Below are positions 34,746 through 41,000 of a DNA stretch of 64,000 nucleotides, piece after piece. Both the position numbers and the translations under genes were made by a program. The first letter of the stretch is position 1; the number at the start of each line of letters is the position of its first letter. The DNA is from Micromonospora chersina (GTDB taxonomy: Bacteria; Actinomycetota; Actinomycetes; Mycobacteriales; Micromonosporaceae): positions 1,984,001 through 2,048,000 of the forward strand of contig NZ_FMIB01000002.1 in assembly GCF_900091475.1 (NCBI RefSeq), in the 5' to 3' direction. The notes beneath the pieces were generated by a model, which saw nothing but the letters and a program-made list of their open reading frames with translations, was not told the DNA's origin and made no database searches.

Positions 34746-35624
34746 TCAGCCCAGGATCTCCTTGACCACCGCGTTGGCGGCCCACTCGTGCTGGGCGTAC
34801 GCGTCGGGGAACGCGGAGACCTGGACGGCCTGCGCGGCGACGGTCAGCGGCAGGTCCTGCCAGCCGGGGATCTCCTCCAGGGCGGAGAGGAACGCCTGGG
34901 TGGCGTACTCCGGGTCCATCAGCTCCTCGACGGTGCCCCAGCCGCTGCTCGGACGCTGCTGGAACAGCCCGACCGAGTCGTGGTCCCAGCCGATGGCCTG
35001 GTGCGGGTAGTTCTGCGACTCGGGTAGCACGCCGCTGGCGTAGTTCAGCAGGGTGCTCTCCTGCATGGCGGTGGCCACCGCGATGACCAGGCCGCGACGG
35101 GGCACGCCCATCTCCCGGCCGGCCTGCACGATCTTCTTGGCGTTGTTCATCTGGGTCTGGTCCAGGCCGGCGACCGGGACGATCCGGCGCGGCGTGGGCT
35201 TGGGCTTGGGCTTGGGCTTCGTGGTCGCCGAGGGGGTGGCCGACGGAGTCGCGGCGCTCGGGGTGGCCGCCGGGGCGGTGGTCTCGCGGTCCAGGTCGCG
35301 GGAGGCGGCGTCGACGGCGGCCCGCTGGGCGGCCTCCGCCGGCACGGCGGGGTTCGGGGTGTCGCCGGCCGCGCGGGCGCCGATCTGGCTGAAACCGCCC
35401 ACCAGGCCGAGGCAGCAGACCGCGCCGGTGGCCACGGCCATCTTGGTCCGGCCGGGCCGGGCGGCGAGGGGGTTCAGGAGGGCGTTGAAGCGGGTACGCA
35501 GGGAACCACGGGGAGTGGAGGCCGCCGGAGAAGCGGTCGACTGAACGGTCGAGGGGGTATCGTCCGAACGGTCAGCCGAGCCGTCGAGGCCGTACTGGTC
35601 GTCGAGGGTGCCGTCGTCACGCAT
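34746..35624 (-). CDS. Membrane-anchored lytic-transglycosylase-like protein
   Basis: The 292-residue protein has an acidic, Ser/Thr-rich cytoplasmic N-terminus (~60 residues), one hydrophobic segment (VATGAVCCLGLVGGFSQIG, about 64-82), and an Ala/Pro/Thr/Lys linker with KPKPKPKPTP. An extracytoplasmic domain of about 140 residues follows. That domain has the lysozyme-like signature IAVATAMQESTLLNYASGV (probable catalytic Glu) and DHDSVGLFQQRPSSGWGT. The same domain occurs in phage and actinobacterial cell-wall hydrolases. It probably cuts peptidoglycan glycan strands. I looked for a c-di-AMP riboswitch upstream and found none. Confidence 0.75.
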   Translation of the reverse strand: MRDDGTLDDQYGLDGSADRSDDTPSTVQSTASPAASTPRGSLRTRFNALLNPLAARPGRTKMAVATGAVCCLGLVGGFSQIGARAAGDTPNPAVPAEAAQRAAVDAASRDLDRETTAPAATPSAATPSATPSATTKPKPKPKPTPRRIVPVAGLDQTQMNNAKKIVQAGREMGVPRRGLVIAVATAMQESTLLNYASGVLPESQNYPHQAIGWDHDSVGLFQQRPSSGWGTVEELMDPEYATQAFLSALEEIPGWQDLPLTVAAQAVQVSAFPDAYAQHEWAANAVVKEILG

Positions 35625-36016
35625 TCGACGAGGCTAGGCAGGGCAAACCGGGATCACCCAGGCTCAAAGGGTGGCCCTCGCCACACTTCGCACTCCGGAA
35701 ACCGGACATCCGCCGGTGGCCGGGGGCGGCCGGTGACGGACCTCGCGACCCGGGAAAACCTCCGGTCCACCCCGGGCCGGGTCGGCCCGGGCAGGAACCT
35801 CGCAGCCCTCCCGGCCGGGGCCAGTGATCGACTAACTCGTCCTTTCGGCCGAACCGGACCTGGCCCGTCAGGGGGAACGATCCCGTCACCGACACCGAAC
35901 TGTGATCATCGTTCGGCCCGTAACGGAATGGACCACGGCGGCCGGTACGTTGGCCGAACCGGGGAGGCCGTGCGCGCACGGCCCACCCGTACGCGTCGAC
36001 AGGAAGGTCCGAACCG
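35625..36016. other. 392-bp divergent intergenic region
   Basis: No gene or RNA is recognised. The segment separates the transglycosylase-like and PAC2 genes. It contains several short GC-rich hairpins and an AT-richer stretch near 35825-35935 (GATCGACTAACTCG and TGTGATCATCGTTC) that may hold the two promoters. AGGAAGG at 36001 is the PAC2 ribosome binding site. Confidence 0.5.
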
Positions 36017-36943
36017 GTGCTCGACCCACACGAGCTCTACGAACTCAGCGACGATCTGCCCGACCTCGGCCAACCGGTGCTGATCCAGGCGCTCACCGGC
36101 TTCGTCGACGCCGGCAACGCCACCCGGCTGGCCCGGGAGCAGCTGCTCACCTCCCTGGAGGCGCGGCCGATCGCGCGCTTCGACGTCGACCAGCTCTTCG
36201 ACTACCGCTCCCGCCGGCCGGTGATGACCTTCGTCGAGGACCACTGGGCCGACTACGACGCCCCGGCGCTGGAGCTGCACCTGATGCGCGACGACGACGA
36301 GACCCCGTTCCTCCTGCTCACGGGCCCCGAGCCGGACCTCCAGTGGGAACGCTTCGTGGCCGCCGTCGCCGGCCTCTCCGCCCGCCTCGGCGTGCGGCTC
36401 ACCGTCGGGCTCAACTCGATCCCCATGGCCGTCCCGCACACCCGGCCCAGCGGCGTCACCGCCCACGCCACGCGGCCCGAGCTGATCTCCGGCTACGAGC
36501 CCTGGCTCCAGAAGGTCCAGGTGCCGGCCAGCGTCGGCCACCTGCTGGAATACCGCCTCGGCGAGCAGGGCCGCGACGCCCTCGGCTTCGCCGCGCACGT
36601 GCCGCACTACGTCGCGCAGACCGAGTACCCGGCCGCCGCCGACGCGCTGCTCTCCGCCGTGTCCCGCAGCACCGGGCTGCTGCTGCCCCGCGACGGCCTC
36701 GGCGCCGCCGCCGAGGTGGTGCGGGTGGAGATCGACCGTCAGGTCGCCCAGACCGAGGAGGCGGCCACCCTGGTCCAGGCCCTGGAGGAGCAGTACGACA
36801 CCTTCGCCCGGGGCCGCGGGGAGAAGAACCTGCTCGCCCAGGAGACCGGCCCGCTGCCCACCGCCGACGAACTCGGCGCCGAGCTGGAACGCTTCCTCGC
36901 CGAGCAGACCCGCCCCGGAGACACCGACACCCCGCGGGGGTGA
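36017..36943 (+). CDS. PAC2-family protein (proteasome assembly chaperone-like)
   Basis: This 308-residue protein matches the bacterial PAC2 family (COG2047-like): QPVLIQALTGFVDAGNATRL near residue 20, FDVDQLFDYRSRRPVMTF, LLTGPEPDLQWERF, and PHYVAQTEYPAAADALL. A charged helical C-terminus follows (QTEEAATLVQALEEQYD). In actinobacteria with a 20S proteasome, PAC2 proteins have been linked to the Pup-proteasome system, but a role here is unproven. GTG start with AGGAAGG 9 nt upstream. Confidence 0.85.
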   Translation: MLDPHELYELSDDLPDLGQPVLIQALTGFVDAGNATRLAREQLLTSLEARPIARFDVDQLFDYRSRRPVMTFVEDHWADYDAPALELHLMRDDDETPFLLLTGPEPDLQWERFVAAVAGLSARLGVRLTVGLNSIPMAVPHTRPSGVTAHATRPELISGYEPWLQKVQVPASVGHLLEYRLGEQGRDALGFAAHVPHYVAQTEYPAAADALLSAVSRSTGLLLPRDGLGAAAEVVRVEIDRQVAQTEEAATLVQALEEQYDTFARGRGEKNLLAQETGPLPTADELGAELERFLAEQTRPGDTDTPRG

Positions 36944-36980
36944 CCCGGCGGGGTGGCCGCCGATGGGGCAGGCTGGAGAC

Positions 36981-37778
36981 ATGCGCCTGGCGACCTGGAA
37001 CGTCAACTCGGTGAAGGCCCGCCTCCCCCGGCTGCTCGACTGGCTGGCCACCACGAAGCCCGACGTCGTCTGCCTGCAGGAGACCAAGTGCCCCGACGGG
37101 GCGTTCCCGGTCGCCGAGGTGGGCGAGCTGGGCTACGAGGCGGCCAGCCACAGCGACGGCCGGTGGAACGGGGTCGCCATCCTGTCCCGGGTGGGGCTGG
37201 CCGACGTGGCGGTCGGCTTCCCCGGCGAACCGGGCTTCCCCGAGCCGGAGGCGCGCGCCATCTCGGCCACCTGCGCCGGCCTGCGGGTCTGGTCGGTGTA
37301 CGTGCCGAACGGCCGCTCCCCCGACGACCCGCACTACGCGTACAAGCTGGCCTGGTTCGCCGCGCTACGGGACGCCCTGGAGCCGGAGCTGGCCGGCGGG
37401 CTGCCCCTCGCCGTGTGCGGGGACTTCAACGTCGCCCCGACCGACGCCGACGTGTGGGACCCGGCGCTGTTCGTCACCTCCACCCACGTCACCCCGGCCG
37501 AGCGCGCCGCCCTGGCCGCGCTGCGCGACCTCGGGCTCGACGACGTGGTGCCCACCCCCATGAAGGGCCCGCACCCCTACACCTACTGGGACTACCGGGC
37601 CGGCATGTTCCACCAGAACAAGGGCATGCGCATCGACCTGGTCTACGCCTCCGCGCCGTTCGCCCGGGCCGTCACCTCGGCGTACGTGGACCGGGAGGCG
37701 CGCAAGGGCAAGGGCCCGTCCGACCACGCCCCCATCGTGGTCGACGCCGAGCTGGTGCCGACCGTCGAGACGTTCTGA
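36981..37778 (+). CDS. xthA: Exodeoxyribonuclease III
   Basis: This 265-residue enzyme has the full EEP nuclease set: TWNVNSVKARL (Asn), LQETKCPD (catalytic Glu), YVPNGRS (Tyr), GDFNVAPTDADVWDP (Asp-Asn), and SDHAPIVVD (His). It should be a cytoplasmic Mg2+-dependent 3'-5' exonuclease and AP endonuclease in base-excision repair. ATG 36981 follows GGAG. It lies 37 bp after the PAC2 gene and 22 bp before the haem-oxygenase-like gene on the same strand. Confidence 0.93.
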   Translation: MRLATWNVNSVKARLPRLLDWLATTKPDVVCLQETKCPDGAFPVAEVGELGYEAASHSDGRWNGVAILSRVGLADVAVGFPGEPGFPEPEARAISATCAGLRVWSVYVPNGRSPDDPHYAYKLAWFAALRDALEPELAGGLPLAVCGDFNVAPTDADVWDPALFVTSTHVTPAERAALAALRDLGLDDVVPTPMKGPHPYTYWDYRAGMFHQNKGMRIDLVYASAPFARAVTSAYVDREARKGKGPSDHAPIVVDAELVPTVETF

Positions 37779-37800
37779 TCCGGCTCGTTAGGGTGGAGCC

Positions 37801-38121
37801 ATGGCAGTCGTGAAGATCAACGCGATCGACGTCCCGCCCGGCGCCGGCGAGGAGCTGGAGAAGCGGTTCGCGGCCCGGGCCGGCGCCGTGGAGAACTCCC
37901 CCGGCTTCCTCGGCTTCGAACTGCTCCGCCCGGTCGCCGGGGAGAGCCGCTACTTCGTCTACACCCGCTGGGAGACCGAGGAGGCGTACCAGGCGTGGGC
38001 GCAGGGGTCCGCCCGGGCCGCGCACGCCGGCGGCGAGGGCGGCGAGCCGCGCAAGCCGGTCGCCACCGGCGCCACGCTGCTGGAGTTCGAGGTCGTCCAG
38101 CACGTGCCCGGCAAGGCCTGA
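37801..38121 (+). CDS. mhuD: MhuD-like non-canonical haem-degrading monooxygenase
   Basis: This 106-residue ABM-fold protein closely resembles Mycobacterium tuberculosis MhuD: it starts AVVKINAIDVPPGAGEELEK and has NSPGFLGFELLRPV and GESRYFVYTRWE. The three haem-site residues fall at the same numbers, Asn7, Trp66 and His75. MhuD-type enzymes bind haem as dimers and break the tetrapyrrole with an electron donor, releasing iron without CO. A small insertion (AGGEGGEPRKP) follows His75. It should be cytoplasmic and supply iron from haem, alongside the siderophore system at 46-60 kb. No iron box was seen directly upstream. Confidence 0.87.
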   Translation: MAVVKINAIDVPPGAGEELEKRFAARAGAVENSPGFLGFELLRPVAGESRYFVYTRWETEEAYQAWAQGSARAAHAGGEGGEPRKPVATGATLLEFEVVQHVPGKA

Positions 38122-38128
38122 CCGCCGC

Positions 38129-38332
38129 CTACTTCTGGAACATGGTCGAGGCGACCTCGGCCATGAGCGTGAGCGCCCAGTCGAGCTGCGGACAGGTGTC
38201 CCGGTCACGGCACTCCAGGCAGCCGCCGGCCCGCCAGGGCTGGTCGAGCGCCCGGGTCCAGTGCGTGTCGATGATCCGCATCATCGCGAACAGCTCGTCG
38301 GCGGGCGTGATCTCGCCGTCATCCATCGGCAC
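38129..38332 (-). CDS. Small cysteine-containing protein divergent from GntR gene
   Basis: The product is 67 residues from GTG 38332 (GGAAGG 8 nt upstream); an ATG two codons later is possible, and the frame stays open upstream to 38452. It is acidic at the N-terminus (MDDGEITPADELFAMMRI) and contains CLECRDRDTC, a close Cys triplet that could bind zinc or sense redox. No family is recognised. It is divergently arranged with the small GntR regulator across a region with CACTGT iterons, so the regulator may control it. Confidence 0.55.
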   Translation of the reverse strand: MPMDDGEITPADELFAMMRIIDTHWTRALDQPWRAGGCLECRDRDTCPQLDWALTLMAEVASTMFQK

Positions 38333-38425
38333 GGTCAACGCCTTCCGCGAGTGAGCGAGGGCCCCGCCCCGGGCGGAGTCCGTTGCGTCGTGCGCCCGGG
38401 GCGAGGGGACCGGAAACCCCGGATT

Positions 38426-38572
38426 GCTGAAGTCCAGGAGCCGCCGACCCACTGTCTCACTGTATTCACTGTCTCACTGTAGTCAAGTTCTCACTGTCTC
38501 GACTTCGCCGCGTTGTCGCCTTGTCCCATTCACGTGCGGGCTGGAAACATGATCTCCGCTGAAGTCCAGGAG
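38426..38572 (+). repeat. 15-bp direct repeat GCTGAAGTCCAGGAG (two copies)
   Basis: Exact copies lie at 38426-38440 and 38558-38572, 132 bp apart. The second one is the ribosome-binding region of the GntR gene. The first lies in the upstream region with no gene start after it. This may be the trace of a local duplication or a binding site. Confidence 0.6.
38450..38497 (+). promoter_or_regulatory. CACTGT iterons (five copies), probable GntR operator array
   Basis: CACTGT starts at 38450, 38458, 38467, 38475 and 38492, with spacings 8, 9, 8 and 17. The four left copies make a duplicated unit CACTGTCTCACTGTA at 17-bp period. The array sits about 84 bp before the gntR start and 118 bp before the divergent small gene. 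Confidence 0.6.
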
Positions 38573-38580
38573 AGCCGATC

Positions 38581-38805
38581 ATGCCGACCAGACCACCGCA
38601 CTACCGACGCGTCGCCGACGACATCGAGGCCAAGATCCGTGCCGGCGAATACGCGCCCGGGCAACAACTGCCGTCCGTGTCGGAGATCGGCGAGATCTAC
38701 AACGTCGCCAGGTCGACGGCCTACCGCGCCGTGAAGGAACTGCACGCGCGCAATCTCATCTACGGACAGCAGGGCCAAGGCGTCTTCGTCACGGAATCGG
38801 AGTAG
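38581..38805 (+). CDS. Small GntR-type winged-helix regulator
   Basis: This 74-residue protein is only the GntR DNA-binding domain: YRRVADDIEAKIRAGEYAPG, then LPSVSEIGEIYNVARSTAYRAV, ending QGVFVTE. It has no effector domain, so it probably works as a dimer through wing contacts. Compact GntR proteins of this kind occur in actinobacterial mobile and developmental loci. CCAGGAG provides the ribosome binding site before ATG 38581. The CACTGT iterons upstream suggest autoregulation. Confidence 0.85.
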   Translation: MPTRPPHYRRVADDIEAKIRAGEYAPGQQLPSVSEIGEIYNVARSTAYRAVKELHARNLIYGQQGQGVFVTESE

Positions 38806-38857
38806 CCAGCCGGGCGTGAGTCGCGCCCCCATCCGGCCGGCCGACTGATCACCAGCG

Positions 38858-39526
38858 TCAGGGGTTGCGGGTGTCGAGGAGTGAGGCGAAGGCGATCACG
38901 TTGTCCTGGTAGCCGGTGTGGCCGCCGACCCACTCGCCGCCACACGTGATCAGCCGCAGCTCCGCCGGGCCGGAGTCGCCGTAGACCCGGTCGGCCGGGA
39001 GGTTTGCCTTGTCGAAGTACTCGACGGTGTCGACCTTGAAGCTGACCACGCTGCGGTCCTCACGGGTCACCTCGATCCGGTCCCCGGGCTTCAGGTCGTG
39101 CAGCCGGTAGAAGACCGCCGGACCGCTCTTGGTGTCCACGTGCCCGACGATGATCGCCCGGCCGGGCTCGCCGGGCACCGCCCCGCGGTTGTACCAGCCG
39201 GTCTGGTGGTGCTGGGTGAGCGGCGGGACGTCGATCGAGCCGTCCCGCGCCTGGCCGACCGGGGTGACCGGGGCGGTGACCTTGATGGCCGGCACGGCGA
39301 GGCGGACCGGGAGGCTGGCCGGCTCCCGCGCCCGGGCCGGCTCGGCGCTGTGCCGGTTCGACCCGGTCGCCGCGTCGGCCCAGTCGAACGGCCCGGCGGT
39401 CCGGCCCAGGCCGGCGCCGGTGGCGAAGACCCCGACCAGCACGAGCAGCACGGCGAGCGGCGTCGACCACGGGCTGCGGGTGCGGGCCGCCCGGGCGGTG
39501 GACTGCGGGGTGGGGTTCGCGGCCAT
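38858..39526 (-). CDS. Class F sortase
   Basis: The 222-residue protein has one N-terminal membrane anchor (PLAVLLVLVGVFATGAGLG, about 22-40) and a sortase domain. The active-site His is in IIVGHVDTKSGP and the catalytic Cys in RLITCGGEW, followed by TGYQDNVIAFA. The lack of extra features and the LITCGG motif fit actinobacterial class F. It should transpeptidate LPXTG-type substrates onto the cell wall. The upstream gene, 8 bp away, encodes a secreted protein. A likely LPXTG substrate is encoded at 43564-45192. Confidence 0.88.
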   Translation of the reverse strand: MAANPTPQSTARAARTRSPWSTPLAVLLVLVGVFATGAGLGRTAGPFDWADAATGSNRHSAEPARAREPASLPVRLAVPAIKVTAPVTPVGQARDGSIDVPPLTQHHQTGWYNRGAVPGEPGRAIIVGHVDTKSGPAVFYRLHDLKPGDRIEVTREDRSVVSFKVDTVEYFDKANLPADRVYGDSGPAELRLITCGGEWVGGHTGYQDNVIAFASLLDTRNP

Positions 39527-39534
39527 GGCGGGCC

Positions 39535-40116
39535 TCAGCGCCGGGCGGCGCCACGGAGGGTACGGGGCTGCCGGCGCGACGCCACCACGCCGACCACCGC
39601 GCCGACCACTGTCAGCCCGAGCCCCACCGGCACCAGCAGCCCGCCGAGGCCACCGCTTCCCGCGGTGCCGCCGAAGCCGGTCGCCGGCCCGCGGCTGGGC
39701 TGCACCCGCTTGACCACCTGGAGCATGGTGGACGCGGTCTGCCCGCCGGGGCACTCCAGCTTGACCCGGTAGTTGCCGGGGCGGGTGCGGTCGCGGACCA
39801 TCGGCGAGGCGGTGAGCAGGCCGTGCTGCGGCTGCACCTGGACCCGCCCGAACGCGTCGGAGACCACTGTCGCCGGCACCGTGTTGTCCCGGCAGCTCGC
39901 CCGGATGCCGACCAGGAAGCCGGGCTCGACGGTGCTCGGGGTGACCTCCACGAAGATCACGTCGGCGGGCGACGGCTGCGTCCCGGGCACGGGCTCGGCA
40001 GCGAGCACCGGAGCAGCAAGGACCGGGCCGGCCTGGGCGGGCACCGCGCCGACCAGCGGGGCGGTGCACGCGGCGGCCGCGACCAGCAGCGCCGCACGTC
40101 CCGTGACTGACACCAT
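39535..40116 (-). CDS. Secreted, C-terminally membrane-anchored protein of unknown function
   Basis: The 193-residue preprotein has a signal peptide (about residues 1-29, ending AVPAQAG), a beta-rich body with two cysteines (ASCRDN and LECPGGQ, a likely disulphide), and a glycine-rich C-terminal transmembrane helix followed by RRQPRTLRGAARR. No LPXTG motif is present. No family is recognised. A purine-rich Shine-Dalgarno, GGGAGGGGG, precedes the ATG. It is co-transcribed with the class F sortase, so the two may act together in the envelope. Confidence 0.75.
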   Translation of the reverse strand: MVSVTGRAALLVAAAACTAPLVGAVPAQAGPVLAAPVLAAEPVPGTQPSPADVIFVEVTPSTVEPGFLVGIRASCRDNTVPATVVSDAFGRVQVQPQHGLLTASPMVRDRTRPGNYRVKLECPGGQTASTMLQVVKRVQPSRGPATGFGGTAGSGGLGGLLVPVGLGLTVVGAVVGVVASRRQPRTLRGAARR

Positions 40117-40248
40117 GCCCCCTCCCGGCCCCGCGTCGGCGGTGACGGGCGGCGGGCCACCCGTCCTGCCGTACTGGGATGAATCCTCTCACCCCGGGCC
40201 GCACATCACATCCGATCCGCTCCGGCGGTCGCGTACGCTCGGGTCGCT

Positions 40249-40953
40249 GTGACCTCCACCGACTTCAGCGCCGCGCCGCCGGCCCACGCCGCCCGTATCC
40301 GCACCTTCCACCCGCGTCGCGGCCGGATGAGCGACCGGCAGCGCGGCGCGCTGGCCCGGCTCTGGCCCGCGTACGGCCTGGAGATCGACGACCTGGACGG
40401 GCCGTGCGATCCGGCGGCGCTGTTCGGACGGCGGGCGCCGCTCGTGCTGGAGATCGGGTCCGGCATGGGCGACGCGACCGCCGCCATGGCGGCCGCCGAC
40501 CCGGACCGACACTATCTGGCGGTAGAGGTGCACACGCCCGGAATCGCCAACCTGCTCGAACTGGTCGAACGGCACGGCCTCGGCAACGTGCGGGTCGCCA
40601 AGGGTGACGCGCTGGACCTGGTCCGGGCCATGCCGGAGGGCTGCCTGGACGCGGTGCACGTCTTCTTCCCCGACCCGTGGCCGAAGGCCCGCCACCACAA
40701 GCGGCGGATCATCCAGCCGGCGCACGTGGCGCTGCTGCGCTCCCGGCTGGCCCCCGGCGGGACGCTGCACTGCGCCACGGACTGGGCGGAGTACGCCGAG
40801 GCCATGCGGGAGACGCTGGCCGCCGACCCGGGGCTGGTCGACGTGCACGGCGGCTTCGCGCCCCGCCCGGAGCACCGGCCGGTGACCAAGTTCGAGCGCC
40901 GGGCGCTGACCGCCGGGCGGGAGATCTTCGACCTGATCCACCGGCGGCGCTGA
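40249..40953 (+). CDS. trmB: tRNA (guanine(46)-N7)-methyltransferase
   Basis: The 234-residue enzyme has the TrmB signatures: VLEIGSGMGDATAAMA (SAM-binding motif I), HYLAVEVHTPGIANLL, VFFPDPWPKARHHKRRI (catalytic/tRNA-binding region) and CATDWAEYA. It methylates G46 of tRNA. The GTG start has no Shine-Dalgarno, and the upstream TACGCT at 40231-40236 suggests a leaderless transcript. The N-terminal 25 residues are low complexity. The Ski2-like helicase gene follows after 47 bp. Confidence 0.9.
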   Translation: MTSTDFSAAPPAHAARIRTFHPRRGRMSDRQRGALARLWPAYGLEIDDLDGPCDPAALFGRRAPLVLEIGSGMGDATAAMAAADPDRHYLAVEVHTPGIANLLELVERHGLGNVRVAKGDALDLVRAMPEGCLDAVHVFFPDPWPKARHHKRRIIQPAHVALLRSRLAPGGTLHCATDWAEYAEAMRETLAADPGLVDVHGGFAPRPEHRPVTKFERRALTAGREIFDLIHRRR

Positions 40954-41000
40954 ACCCGGTTGGCGCGGCGGCCCATGATCCAGGCACGATGGGAGCCGCC

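Noticed and set aside
35625..36016. Possible c-di-AMP (ydaO) riboswitch before the cell-wall hydrolase
   Set aside because: The conserved riboswitch core sequences (for example a GGGGAACC block followed by GGGTGAAT) were not found on the relevant strand.
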